A stretch of DNA of 37,152 bases, from contig NZ_JAIEQY010000015.1 of NCBI RefSeq assembly GCF_019747315.1, forward strand, positions 1 through 37,152. The letters run 5' to 3'. Of the stretch, positions 1 to 7,725 are shown one piece after another. Made by a program: the position numbers and the translations under genes. Under the pieces are notes generated by a model. It saw nothing but the letters and a program-made list of their open reading frames with translations. It was not told the origin of the DNA and did not search any database. The stretch is from Roseococcus sp. GTDB taxonomy: Bacteria > Pseudomonadota > Alphaproteobacteria > Acetobacterales > Acetobacteraceae. Positions within the stretch are counted from its first letter, which is position 1. Every line of letters begins with the position of its first letter.

Positions 1-2358
1 GCCCCACCGCCGCCGGCGCGCCCCATGGAAGCAGCGGCGCCGGCCCCACGTCCGCAAGCCCCCTTGGCCAGCCTGGCCGGCCCGCCGCCCATCCGCGCCC
101 GCCTCGCGCAGGAGCCGGAGCTGGGTGCCGTCATGCGCCTGCAACTTGGAGCCGGCTCCGGCGTCGCGGCCCTGCGGCGGGGCGAGCAGGCGCTGCTTCT
201 CCTGGAGACGGAACGCCCCATCGAATTCGGCGGCCTGCTGCGCGAGCCCGCCTTCAACGGCATTCAGGCCAACCGGATCCCTGGCGCCACCCTGGTCAGC
301 TTCCCGCTGCCGCCCGGCCAGCAATTGGCGCTGCGGCAGGAGGGCGAGGCCTGGCTCATCGCTGTCGTGCCGCGCCAGCATCCGGCCGTGGCCGCCATCC
401 CCGCGCTCCGCGCCGAATTCGACCAGGGCCGCGCCATTCTGCATGCGGCGCGTCCCAGCCGCGTGGTCTCCTTCAATGATCCGCTGACCGGCGGGCCACT
501 TCTGGTCGGCCTCGTCGCCCAGGCGGCCCCGCGCCAGCTGGTGACGCGCGGCCTCGCCGATCTCGACCTGCTGGAGACCTTCCTTGGCGTCGCCGTGCTG
601 GCCCGGGCGGATCGCGTGGCGCTGCGCAGCGGGGCGGAGCGCTTCCTGCTCTCCGTCGAGGGCGGCAGCGTGGCGCTGGCGGCCGAGCCGGGCGAGGGGC
701 AGTTTGCCGCGCTGGGCATGACACGCAGCTTCGACCTGCCGTCCCAGCCCATGCCGGCCCTGCTCGAGCGCCTGCGCTCCCAGCAGGCGGCGGTGGCCTC
801 GGCCGCGCCCCTGCTGCGGGCCGAGCCGCGCCTCGCGACGGCCCAGACCCTGCTGGCGCTGGGCCTGCCGCAGGAGGCGCAGGCCATGCTGCGCCTGGCC
901 GCCCAGGAGAACCCGGAATCCGCGCTGGACCGCCGCCAGGCTTTCCTCGCTGGGATCGGGGCGCTGCTGGCCGGCCGCCCGGGCGAGGCGGCGGGGCTGG
1001 ACGCGGAACTGCCGGGCAGTGACGAGCTGCTGCTCTGGCGCAGCCTGCGCGCCGCGATGCTGGGCGATGCCCAGGCGGCCGCCCCGGGCCTGGCCGCCAC
1101 CTGGCCCCTTCTCGCGGCCTATCCCGAAGGCCTGCGCCGCCGCGTCATCGGCCCGGCGGCGGAGGCCCTGGTGGAGGGCGGCCAGCACGCCGCCGCGCGC
1201 CGCCTGATCGAAAGTGCCGCGGAGGACCCCGCCATCCTTCTCGCCCAGGCCATGCTGGAGGAAGCCAAGGGTGAGCCCGCCCGCGCGCTGGAGGCCTATG
1301 CCGCCGCCGCAAGCGGGCGGGACCGGCTGATGCGTGCCCGCGCGCTGCGCCGCTCCATCGAGTTGCGGCTGGCCACGGGCCGGCTGGATGCGGCGGGGGC
1401 CGCGCGCGCAATGGAATCGGCGCTCTTCGCCTGGCGCGGCGATGCGCGAGAGGTGGCGATGCGCGAGCGAATCGCGACCCTGCGTCGCGAATCCGGCGAT
1501 CCCCGCGCCGCGCTGAACCTGTTGCGCGAGACCGAGACGCTCTTTCCCGAGGAGGCCGGCAGCCTGCGCGGCCCGATCCAATCCGCCTTCCTGCACGCGT
1601 TGGAGACCGAGGCACCGCTGGGCGCCGTCGCCCTCTACGACGCGCACCCCGAGCTTCTGCCCCAGGGCGAGGCGGGCGAGGGCATGCTGACCCTGCTGAC
1701 CGAGCGCCTGTTGGCGCTGGATCTGCCCGATCGCGCGGCGGGCTTGCTCCGCCGCGCCATGGAGCGCGCCCCGGCCGGGGAGGGGCGGGCCGCGCTGGGC
1801 GCCCGCCTCGCCGCGCAGCGCCTGGCCGAGCGCGATGCGGAAGGCGCGCTGAGTGCGCTCTCCGCCAGCTCCGCGCCCCGGCTGCCGGCACAGCTGGTGC
1901 AGGCGCGCAGCCTGCTCGCCGCCCAGGCCGAGGCGCGGCGCGGCAACCGGGACCTCGCCATCGAGGCGCTGCAGGCGCTGGGCCCCGCGGGGGATGAGCC
2001 GCTGTCGGAATTGCTGGCCGAGGGCCGGGATTTTGCCAGGGCCGCGGCGGCGCTCGGCCGGCACCTGGCGAGCTTGCCGGCCGGGGGTGAGCCCCTCTCC
2101 GAGGCGCAGCAGCGGCTGGTGCTGCGGCAGGCCGCGCTGCTGGCCATGGCGGGGGATGAGCGTGGCCTTGCCCAGCACAGGGGCCGCTTCGTGGCGCGGC
2201 TCACGCCCGGGCAGATGGCGGGCGCGTTTGACGCTCTGACGACCGACCCGGTGCGCGGCCTCGCCGATCTCCCACGCTTGGCGCGGGAACTGAACCTCTT
2301 CCGGAGTTTTCCGCAACAGCTGGAGCCTTTGCGGACCGCCCAGCGCCCGGCCGGTTAA
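1..2358 (+). CDS. Large helical-repeat (TPR-like) protein, 5' partial
   Basis: The frame is open from the first base. An ATG lies at 25, but the codons before it are also Pro/Ala-rich and the ATG-initiated product begins in a Pro-rich stretch with no signal peptide, so the true start is probably upstream of the window. The visible 785 or so codons show a short Pro-rich segment, a beta-rich region of about 180 residues (alternating hydrophobics, many Gly and Pro), then roughly 500 residues of Ala/Leu/Arg-rich amphipathic helices in which the pattern 'AL..G....A...L' recurs, as in TPR or SEL1-type solenoids. I do not recognise a named family. A scaffold or envelope-associated role is only a guess. 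It is followed by a 176-base gap before speD. Confidence 0.7.
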   Translation, partial: APPPPARPMEAAAPAPRPQAPLASLAGPPPIRARLAQEPELGAVMRLQLGAGSGVAALRRGEQALLLLETERPIEFGGLLREPAFNGIQANRIPGATLVSFPLPPGQQLALRQEGEAWLIAVVPRQHPAVAAIPALRAEFDQGRAILHAARPSRVVSFNDPLTGGPLLVGLVAQAAPRQLVTRGLADLDLLETFLGVAVLARADRVALRSGAERFLLSVEGGSVALAAEPGEGQFAALGMTRSFDLPSQPMPALLERLRSQQAAVASAAPLLRAEPRLATAQTLLALGLPQEAQAMLRLAAQENPESALDRRQAFLAGIGALLAGRPGEAAGLDAELPGSDELLLWRSLRAAMLGDAQAAAPGLAATWPLLAAYPEGLRRRVIGPAAEALVEGGQHAAARRLIESAAEDPAILLAQAMLEEAKGEPARALEAYAAAASGRDRLMRARALRRSIELRLATGRLDAAGAARAMESALFAWRGDAREVAMRERIATLRRESGDPRAALNLLRETETLFPEEAGSLRGPIQSAFLHALETEAPLGAVALYDAHPELLPQGEAGEGMLTLLTERLLALDLPDRAAGLLRRAMERAPAGEGRAALGARLAAQRLAERDAEGALSALSASSAPRLPAQLVQARSLLAAQAEARRGNRDLAIEALQALGPAGDEPLSELLAEGRDFARAAAALGRHLASLPAGGEPLSEAQQRLVLRQAALLAMAGDERGLAQHRGRFVARLTPGQMAGAFDALTTDPVRGLADLPRLARELNLFRSFPQQLEPLRTAQRPAG

Positions 2359-2419
2359 GTCTTGCGTGGGGTGGGGGGGAGGTCCGCGTTTTTTCCGGGG
2401 CGGAAATGGTGAATTTCAT

Positions 2420-2448
2420 TTGACCCCCTGGCCCCCTTGCCTCATATA
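2420..2448 (+). promoter_or_regulatory. Candidate sigma-70 type promoter of speD
   Basis: TTGACC at 2420-2425 is separated by 17 bases from CATATA at 2443-2448. This lies about 90 bases upstream of the chosen speD start, in a gap that is locally richer in A/T than its surroundings. The -35 box is a five-of-six match and the -10 box is weak, with TATACC two bases further on as an alternative. The position fits a promoter for the speD-speE pair, but the call rests on motif matching alone. Confidence 0.35.
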
Positions 2449-2534
2449 CCGCGCCGCTGACCTGTTCGAACCGACGGCCGCTGGGGCCGCACAGCCGACA
2501 ATTGGTCATCTGCTGGTGGGAAAGGGAACCCGAT

Positions 2535-3008
2535 ATGGACTCTCTCGTCCGACTGGGGATGGACTCGGAAATGCTCCCGAGCGACGCCCAGACAACAACT
2601 CACGCTTCGGCTGGTGCTGATTCGATCACGGAGGCGAAGGATTACTTCGTCGAGCGGAACGGCGTTCGCTATGCCGGCACGCACCTGATCATCGACCTCT
2701 GGGGTGCGACGAACCTCGACGATCCCGGTCATATCGATGCGGTGCTGCGGGCTGCCGCCATCGCCTCGGGTGCGACAATCCTGCACGGGCATTTCCACCA
2801 CTTCTCGCCCAATGGCGGGGTGAGCGGCGTGCTGGTGCTGGCCGAGAGCCACGTCTCCATCCACACCTGGCCGGAGCGGGATTTCGCGGCGCTGGACATC
2901 TTCGTCTGCGGCGATTGCGACCCCTACAAGGCCATCCCGCTGCTGAAGACGGGCTTCCTGCCGGAGCGCATCACGCTCGGCGAGCACAAGCGCGGCATGG
3001 TCGGCTAA
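2535..3008 (+). CDS. speD: S-adenosylmethionine decarboxylase proenzyme (SpeD)
   Basis: Decarboxylates S-adenosylmethionine to give the aminopropyl donor for spermidine synthesis (cytosolic, pyruvoyl enzyme). The 157-residue product contains the self-cleavage motif ESHVSIHTWPE. Cleavage is expected between Glu104 and Ser105, with Ser105 becoming the pyruvoyl group. FVCGDC near residue 125 is also typical. An upstream in-frame ATG at 2502 would add 11 residues (MVICWW...) that do not look like the family. The ATG at 2535 is preferred because a purine-rich Shine-Dalgarno (GGGAAAGGGA) sits about 8 bases before it. It is followed 74 bases later by speE on the same strand, so the two probably form one operon, although a hairpin lies between them. 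The family assignment is very secure. Confidence 0.95.
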   Translation: MDSLVRLGMDSEMLPSDAQTTTHASAGADSITEAKDYFVERNGVRYAGTHLIIDLWGATNLDDPGHIDAVLRAAAIASGATILHGHFHHFSPNGGVSGVLVLAESHVSIHTWPERDFAALDIFVCGDCDPYKAIPLLKTGFLPERITLGEHKRGMVG

Positions 3009-3033
3009 GCGACACGCAGCGATGCGAGGAACG

Positions 3034-3065
3034 GGGCCGGGCGGCAACGTCCGGCCCTTCTTCTT
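3034..3065 (+). terminator. Hairpin with T-rich tail between speD and speE
   Basis: GGGCCGG (3034-3040) and CCGGCCC (3051-3057) form a perfect 7-bp stem with a 10-base loop, followed directly by TTCTTCTT. It looks like a weak intrinsic terminator or attenuator placed just upstream of the speE ribosome binding site. It could lower speE expression relative to speD. Confidence 0.5.
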
Positions 3066-3082
3066 GAGCGATGGAGATCACG

Positions 3083-3946
3083 ATGACCGATGTGTGGGTG
3101 AATGAGACGCTTTATCCCGATTGGGGCCAGCGCTTCCTGGTGAAGCGCGAACTCGCGCGGGTGAAGAGCGACTTCCAGGACATCATGCTCTTCGAGAGCA
3201 CCTCGCATGGCCGCGTGATGGTGCTGGACGGCGTCATCCAGATCACCGAGCGGGACGAGTTCGTCTACCAGGAGATGCTGACCCATGTGCCGCTGCTGGC
3301 GCATGGTGCGGCCAAGCGCGTGCTGATCATCGGCGCCGGTGATGGCGGCGTGCTGCGGCGCGTGCTGCAGCACCAGAACGTCGAGAAATGCGTGATGGTG
3401 GAGATCGATGGCGAAGTGATCCGCCTTTGCCAGGAGCACATGCCCGACGTGGCCGGCGATGCCTGGACCAACCCGCGCGGCCAGGTGATCGTGGGCGACG
3501 GCATTGACTATGTGCGCCAGGCCGAGGCCGGCAGCTTCGACGTGGTGATCGTGGACAGCACGGATCCGATCGGCGTGGGCGAGGTGCTCTTCACCGATGA
3601 GTTCTACCACAATGCCGCGCGCCTGCTCTCGGCCGATGGCCTGATCGTGAACCAGTGCGGCGTGCCCTTCATGCAGGCCGATGAGCTGCGTGAGACCTCG
3701 CTGCGCCGCGGCAAGTTCTTCGCCGACATCTCCGCCTATGTGGCGGCGGTGCCGACCTATGTGGGGGGCTTCATGACGCTGGGCTGGTCGGCCAAGACCA
3801 AGGGGCTGCGTTCGGTGCCGGTCGAGGAGATCCGCCGCCGGGCCGCGGCCGCGGGCATCCTGGGCACGACGCGCTATTGGACGCCGGAGATTCACACCGG
3901 CTGCTTCAACCTGCCGCCCTATATCGCGGAAAACCTGCCGGGTTGA
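3083..3946 (+). CDS. speE: Spermidine synthase (SpeE)
   Basis: Transfers the aminopropyl group from decarboxylated S-adenosylmethionine to putrescine, giving spermidine and methylthioadenosine. The 287-residue product has the classic N-terminal block DGVIQITERDEFVYQEML, a Rossmann nucleotide-binding loop GAGDGG (usually GGGDGG), the acidic VEID strand end and the catalytic-loop segment VDSTDPIG. An in-frame ATG exists at 3071. The ATG at 3083 is preferred because GGAG lies about 7 bases upstream of it while nothing similar precedes 3071. The length is normal for the bacterial family. Co-location with speD gives a complete route from putrescine to spermidine. A strong hairpin follows the stop codon. 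Confidence 0.95.
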   Translation: MTDVWVNETLYPDWGQRFLVKRELARVKSDFQDIMLFESTSHGRVMVLDGVIQITERDEFVYQEMLTHVPLLAHGAAKRVLIIGAGDGGVLRRVLQHQNVEKCVMVEIDGEVIRLCQEHMPDVAGDAWTNPRGQVIVGDGIDYVRQAEAGSFDVVIVDSTDPIGVGEVLFTDEFYHNAARLLSADGLIVNQCGVPFMQADELRETSLRRGKFFADISAYVAAVPTYVGGFMTLGWSAKTKGLRSVPVEEIRRRAAAAGILGTTRYWTPEIHTGCFNLPPYIAENLPG

Positions 3947-3953
3947 GGGTGTT

Positions 3954-3975
3954 GCGGTGGGGTATGCCCCACCGC
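3954..3975 (+). terminator. Strong hairpin after speE
   Basis: GCGGTGGGG (3954-3962), loop TATG, CCCCACCGC (3967-3975): a perfect 9-bp stem beginning 7 bases after the speE stop. No T-run follows, so it may act as a 3' stabiliser or a factor-assisted terminator rather than a classical intrinsic terminator. Confidence 0.5.
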
Positions 3976-4107
3976 CGTGTTCCGGCCGCCGCTGCGTTGG
4001 GTGCGCGTGTTTGCGGCGAGGCCTTTTTCACCACCGGATGGCGCGGCCTGCGGGCTGCACCCTTCGGGAGTTCCCGATCACGCGGGACGTTGTGAAGGGT
4101 CTTGCCT

Positions 4108-4130
4108 GGGTGGATGTGAAATCCCCACCC
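4108..4130 (-). terminator. Candidate hairpin at the end of the minus-strand LysR-tctC operon
   Basis: GGGTGGAT (4108-4115) can pair with ATCC (4121-4124) and ACCC (4127-4130), leaving a two-base bulge and a five-base loop. It lies about 35 bases downstream of the tctC stop. There is no clear T-run on the minus strand. The rest of the 3947-4165 gap shows no coding signal. Confidence 0.3.
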
Positions 4131-4165
4131 GCTCACGTCATCACTGGCGGCGGCCGGTTTCTCTC

Positions 4166-5131
4166 CTACTGGATGCGGATGTTGCGCGCCCGCACCACTG
4201 CGCCCCACTTCGCGGTCTCGGCCGCCGCATATTCCGCCCATTCTGCCAGCAGGCGCGTTTCCGCCGTCACCGCCAGGGCGTCGAGGCGCGGCTGCATGTC
4301 GGGCGCGCGCAGCGCCGCCCGGCTGGCCGCGTTAAGGCGTTCCAGGATGGCGGGGGGAGTTCCGGCGGGCGCCAGCATCGCGACATGCTCGACGATTTCA
4401 ACATCCCGGAAGCCCTGCTCGCGGAAGGTCGGCACATCCGGCGCCAGCGGGCTGCGCGCGGCGGAGGCCACACCCAGCGCGCGCAATTCGCCCGACCGCA
4501 TGAAGCCCATCACGGCGGCGGCGGGCATGAAGAGCATCCCGGCCTCGCCGGCCACCACGGCCTGCACGGCCGGGCCGCCGCCGCGGTAATTCACTTCCAG
4601 CACCTCGATGCCGGCGGATTGCAGCAGCATCTCGGTCGCGAGATGGGAGGTCGCACCCACGCTGGCATTGGCATAGGTCAGCCGGCTGTTGGGGCGCCGG
4701 GCGAGGGCCACATACTCCGCGACGCTGGTCGCCGGTGAGCTGCGATGCACCAGCATGAAGATGGGCATGGAGACCAAGAGCCCCACGCCCACGAAGTCCC
4801 GGTCATTGTTGTAGGGGAGCTGGTAGAGATGCGGCGCCACGGCATAGGTGCTGTTGGGCGCGATCACGACCGTATAGCCATCGGGCCGGGCGCGCGCGGC
4901 GAAGCCCATGCCGATGGTGCCGTTGGCTCCCGCGCGATTGTCCACCACGAAGGGCTGGCCGAGATCGGTCGAGAGCCGCTGGCTGATGACGCGGGCGAAG
5001 GCATCGGTCGGCCCGCCCGGCGCCCAGGGGACGACGACGCTGACCGGGCGCGTCGGATAGGCCTCCTGAGCGAGCGCGGGGGCGGCGAGGCCGAGGGAAG
5101 CGGCGATCAGGCCGCGGCGATGTAGAATCAT
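4166..5131 (-). CDS. Tripartite tricarboxylate transporter substrate-binding protein (Bug/TctC family)
   Basis: Periplasmic solute receptor of the Bug family, which usually delivers carboxylates to a TctA/TctB membrane pair. The 321-residue product starts with a signal peptide (MILHRRGLIAASLGLAAPALAQ, cleavage likely after ALA or AQ). It then has the family hallmarks YPTRPVSVVVPWAPGGPTD, the NRAGANGTIG loop and PDGYT. The ATG at 5131 has AAGGAAA about 7 bases upstream and lies 12 bases after the stop of the preceding gene, so it is the last gene of the minus-strand LysR operon. No tctA or tctB accompanies it, so it must borrow a membrane partner or act as a sensor or scavenger receptor, as many orphan Bug proteins are thought to do. 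The ligand is unknown; an aromatic or dicarboxylic acid would fit the neighbours. Confidence 0.9.
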   Translation of the reverse strand: MILHRRGLIAASLGLAAPALAQEAYPTRPVSVVVPWAPGGPTDAFARVISQRLSTDLGQPFVVDNRAGANGTIGMGFAARARPDGYTVVIAPNSTYAVAPHLYQLPYNNDRDFVGVGLLVSMPIFMLVHRSSPATSVAEYVALARRPNSRLTYANASVGATSHLATEMLLQSAGIEVLEVNYRGGGPAVQAVVAGEAGMLFMPAAAVMGFMRSGELRALGVASAARSPLAPDVPTFREQGFRDVEIVEHVAMLAPAGTPPAILERLNAASRAALRAPDMQPRLDALAVTAETRLLAEWAEYAAAETAKWGAVVRARNIRIQ

Positions 5132-5143
5132 GGGTCGTTTCCT

Positions 5144-5980
5144 TCAGGCGATATCCGGCGGTAGGCCCGCCCAGATTTCTTGGGTTGAGGGCGCGCGAGG
5201 GATAAGGCCCTGGCGCACGGCGTGGTGCGCCGCGAAAGCGATGGCCGGCATCATCGCGACGCAGCCCGCCTGGGGCGCGTTGCCCGCGGCATCCATCAGC
5301 CGCAGCACGGCGGCGGCGTGTCGGGCCTGATCGGCGCGCATCACCAGCAGGTGGTTGATCGGCGTGAAGCCGTGCCGGCGGATGAACTCCTGGCCGGCGG
5401 CGATGGGGTCGGCGAAGACAGGGCGCAGCCAATCGCCGCTCGGCGCGTCATTGCCGGAGATGATGGCGTCCAGCTCGCCCGCTTGCAGCATCTTCACCAT
5501 GTCGTGGCCCGCCGCCGCCCGGGTGGCGCAGGGCGGGTCCTCGCATTCGGCGACATGCGGGTCCTCGAAGGTGACCCAGCGCACGCTTTCCGGTGCGACG
5601 CCATGCGAATCCTGAAGAATGCCGCGCAGCCAGAGCCCGGTGGTCTGGCTATAGGCCCGCACACCGACGCGCTTGCCGGCCAGGTCCCCCGGCCCGCGAA
5701 TCGGCGAATCGGCGCGGCAGAAGAGCGAGCTCTCCTGCAGCCGGGCCGCCAGCACGCGGGGCAGCAGGACGAGCGGCTTCCCATGCGCCCAGGCCTGGAG
5801 CCAGGTGGCGATGGCCATTTCGCTGACATCGAAGCGCAATTCCCGCACCATGGGCGCGAAGGCGCGGCTGATGACGGGGAAGGGGGCGCAGTCCAGCGTC
5901 ACCTTGGGGTCCGTCACGGCGCCGTCCAGCAGCGCCGCCGTGTGGGGATAACGGCCGATGGCGGCGGAAAGAGTGATCAC
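5144..5980 (-). CDS. 4,5-dihydroxyphthalate decarboxylase-like / NMT1-type binding-fold protein
   Basis: The open frame runs much further upstream, but that part is the antisense of the next gene. The conserved protein begins at the GTG at 5980 (VITLSAAIGRYPHTAALLDG) and is 278 residues long. The opening block, the segment FDVSEMAIATWLQA and the later GKRVGVRAYSQTTGLWLRG resemble the type-2 periplasmic-binding fold of 4,5-dihydroxyphthalate decarboxylase (Pht5) and NMT1/THI5-like proteins. No signal peptide is visible, which favours a cytosolic enzyme over a transport receptor. Databases often label such genes 'ABC transporter substrate-binding protein', and no ABC partner is nearby. It lies 25 bases after the GalB-like gene. 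If it is a decarboxylase, it would feed a dihydroxylated aromatic acid to the dioxygenase encoded upstream. The Shine-Dalgarno is weak, so the start is uncertain by a few codons. Confidence 0.7.
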   Translation of the reverse strand: MITLSAAIGRYPHTAALLDGAVTDPKVTLDCAPFPVISRAFAPMVRELRFDVSEMAIATWLQAWAHGKPLVLLPRVLAARLQESSLFCRADSPIRGPGDLAGKRVGVRAYSQTTGLWLRGILQDSHGVAPESVRWVTFEDPHVAECEDPPCATRAAAGHDMVKMLQAGELDAIISGNDAPSGDWLRPVFADPIAAGQEFIRRHGFTPINHLLVMRADQARHAAAVLRLMDAAGNAPQAGCVAMMPAIAFAAHHAVRQGLIPRAPSTQEIWAGLPPDIA

Positions 5981-6005
5981 GCTACGGCCCGATCGTCGCG
6001 GCGCA

Positions 6006-6734
6006 TCAGGCGAGCCGCTCGACCACATGGGGGAAGATGCTGGCATAGCCCTCACCCCAGGTGATGCTCTTGTCGCTGTTGCGGGCGGCCTGGGCGCCGC
6101 GCTGCTGGGCCACGCGGGTGTAGTATTCCCAAAGGTGTTCCTGCCCCGCCATGCATTCGATGGCCGCGCGCTTCTGCGCCCAGACGGGGCCGATATCGAG
6201 CAGCACATCGGGCTTCCAGTTGCATTGTTCGGGCTGGTGCGGCTCGAAGAGGAAGACGGGCGGCGCGCCCAGTACCTTCTGGCCGGGATTGTGGCCATGC
6301 GCCTGGGCGGTGATGCGGGCGTGCTGGGCGAAATCCGTCACCGCCGGGTGGTCCCAGTTGTAGAGATCCTGCTTGCTGTGGGTCAGGATGAATTTCGGGT
6401 GGATGGCGCGCATCACATCCACCATGCGGAACAGGCTCTCCTGGCTCAGCGTGATCGGGTAGTCGCCGAGGTCCCAGAACTGGATGTCGTGCACGCCGAG
6501 CACCTTCGCGGCCGCCTCGGCCTCCTTCTGGCGTTCGGCCTTCACGCGCTCCAGCGTCATGCCCGCCTGGCGCCAGAGCTTGGCACTCTCGCCGCGCTCG
6601 CCATAGGAGAGGCAGACCACCGTCACCTCGAAGCCGGCCGCCGCATGCAGTGCGATGGCGCCGCCGGCGCGCCAGACGAAATCGGCGGAATGGGCGGAGA
6701 TGACGAGTCCAGAGGGGGGGACGGTGTTGCTCAT
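6006..6734 (-). CDS. PIG-L family protein, GalB-like (4-oxalomesaconate hydratase-like)
   Basis: The 242-residue product (ATG at 6734) is an LmbE/PIG-L fold protein. In place of the usual AHPDD zinc motif it has AHSADF (His15, Asp18), followed by RAGGAIALHAA, LSYGERGESAKLW, a second His in the WDHPAV segment, and GQEHLWEYYTRVA. From memory, this combination matches Pseudomonas putida GalB, a zinc-dependent 4-oxalomesaconate hydratase of the gallate/protocatechuate meta-cleavage pathway, better than the sugar deacetylases of the same fold. Its ATG overlaps the TGA of the upstream dioxygenase (ATGA), implying coupled translation and a shared pathway. An extra in-frame stretch upstream of 6734 is antisense to that gene and was excluded. 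The exact substrate here is inferred, because the neighbouring dioxygenase is not the LigB-type enzyme normally paired with GalB. Confidence 0.8.
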   Translation of the reverse strand: MSNTVPPSGLVISAHSADFVWRAGGAIALHAAAGFEVTVVCLSYGERGESAKLWRQAGMTLERVKAERQKEAEAAAKVLGVHDIQFWDLGDYPITLSQESLFRMVDVMRAIHPKFILTHSKQDLYNWDHPAVTDFAQHARITAQAHGHNPGQKVLGAPPVFLFEPHQPEQCNWKPDVLLDIGPVWAQKRAAIECMAGQEHLWEYYTRVAQQRGAQAARNSDKSITWGEGYASIFPHVVERLA

Positions 6735-7699
6735 GATTTCTTCTCGGGCAGAGGTGGGGTGGCGTAGGTGCGGAAGCTGTCGGTGAGTTGCAGGCCCCAG
6801 GCCTGGCCCCTGTTCCGCTCGGCCTGGCTCCAGGTGATGGTCTTCCAATCCGGCGCCAGCACAAGCCGGGCGCCGGAATGGGCGAATTCCACGCGATTGC
6901 CGCCGGGCTCGATCACATAGAGGAAGAAGGTCTGCTGGATCGCGTGCTTGTGCGGGCCGTTCTCGATGCGGATTCCGGCTTCCAGGAAGGTGTCGGCGGC
7001 CTGGAGGATGGCCTCGCGGCTGTCCAGCGCGAAGGTGATGTGGTGCAGGCGGCCATGCACGCCATTGGCCTCGCGCCCATAGGCCAGGTCGTAGGATTTG
7101 TTGGTGGCGGTCAGCCACATGCCCATCTCGGTGCCGTCATCGAAGACGATGCGCTCGGTGCAGCGGAGCCCCAGGTTGCGCTGGAAGAATTCGCGGCAGG
7201 CGGCGACATCCACGGCCAGACAATTGTAGTGGTCGAGCCGCCGGACATTCACGCCCCGGGCCGGATAGCGCTCGGCCTGGTTGCGCAGCGCCGGGCGGCG
7301 CTCGGGCGGGGCCTCGTACCATTGGGTGTCGTAATAGAGCTCCACCGCATGCCCGTCCGGGTCGCGGAAGCGATGCGCCGTGCCGTGGGCGAAGCTGCCC
7401 TCAATGGTCGTGACCTCCACGCCATCAGCGCTCAGGGCCGCGAGGCGGCGCTCCAGCGCCTGGGGGCTGCGGGTGCGGAAGGCGGCATGACCGAGGCCGG
7501 AGGTCTTCGCCGCCGTGAGCTGCAACGAATAGGTCTCGTAATCATCCCAGCCGCGCAGGAAGACGCTATCGCCCTGCTGCCCGCTGACACTCATGCCCAG
7601 GATGTCGCGGAAGAAAATGAGGCTCTCCTCGGGCCGCGGCGTCAGCAATTCGACATGGCCGAGATGTGCCACATCCATGATGGGTTCCGCCGCTTCCAC
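6731..7699 (-). CDS. Type I extradiol (catechol 2,3-) dioxygenase-like VOC protein
   Basis: A 322-residue two-domain vicinal-oxygen-chelate protein. The N-terminal domain starts HLGHVELLTPRPEESLIFFRD. The C-terminal, catalytic domain starts near residue 155 with LDHYNCLAVDV (His ligand), then GRLHHITFALD (second His) and GGNRVEFAHSG (Glu ligand), the two-His-one-Glu iron site of type I extradiol dioxygenases. It would open a catechol ring next to the diol. The start is a GTG at 7699 with GGGAGAG five bases upstream; an internal ATG at 7678 is the alternative. It follows the LysR gene by 26 bases and overlaps the GalB-like gene by four, so the three are probably co-transcribed. The true aromatic substrate is unknown. 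Confidence 0.85.
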   Translation of the reverse strand: MEAAEPIMDVAHLGHVELLTPRPEESLIFFRDILGMSVSGQQGDSVFLRGWDDYETYSLQLTAAKTSGLGHAAFRTRSPQALERRLAALSADGVEVTTIEGSFAHGTAHRFRDPDGHAVELYYDTQWYEAPPERRPALRNQAERYPARGVNVRRLDHYNCLAVDVAACREFFQRNLGLRCTERIVFDDGTEMGMWLTATNKSYDLAYGREANGVHGRLHHITFALDSREAILQAADTFLEAGIRIENGPHKHAIQQTFFLYVIEPGGNRVEFAHSGARLVLAPDWKTITWSQAERNRGQAWGLQLTDSFRTYATPPLPEKKS

Positions 7700-7725
7700 T
7701 GTTTCTCTCCCTCGACCCGCCCCTT

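Noticed and set aside
3005..3895. 296-codon minus-strand frame across speE
   Set aside because: Mirror of the speE codons; low-complexity His-rich product with no motif.
5981..6298. N-terminal extension of the dihydroxyphthalate-decarboxylase-like protein
   Set aside because: The extra 106 codons are Ser/Arg-rich antisense of the GalB-like gene; family similarity begins at the GTG at 5980.
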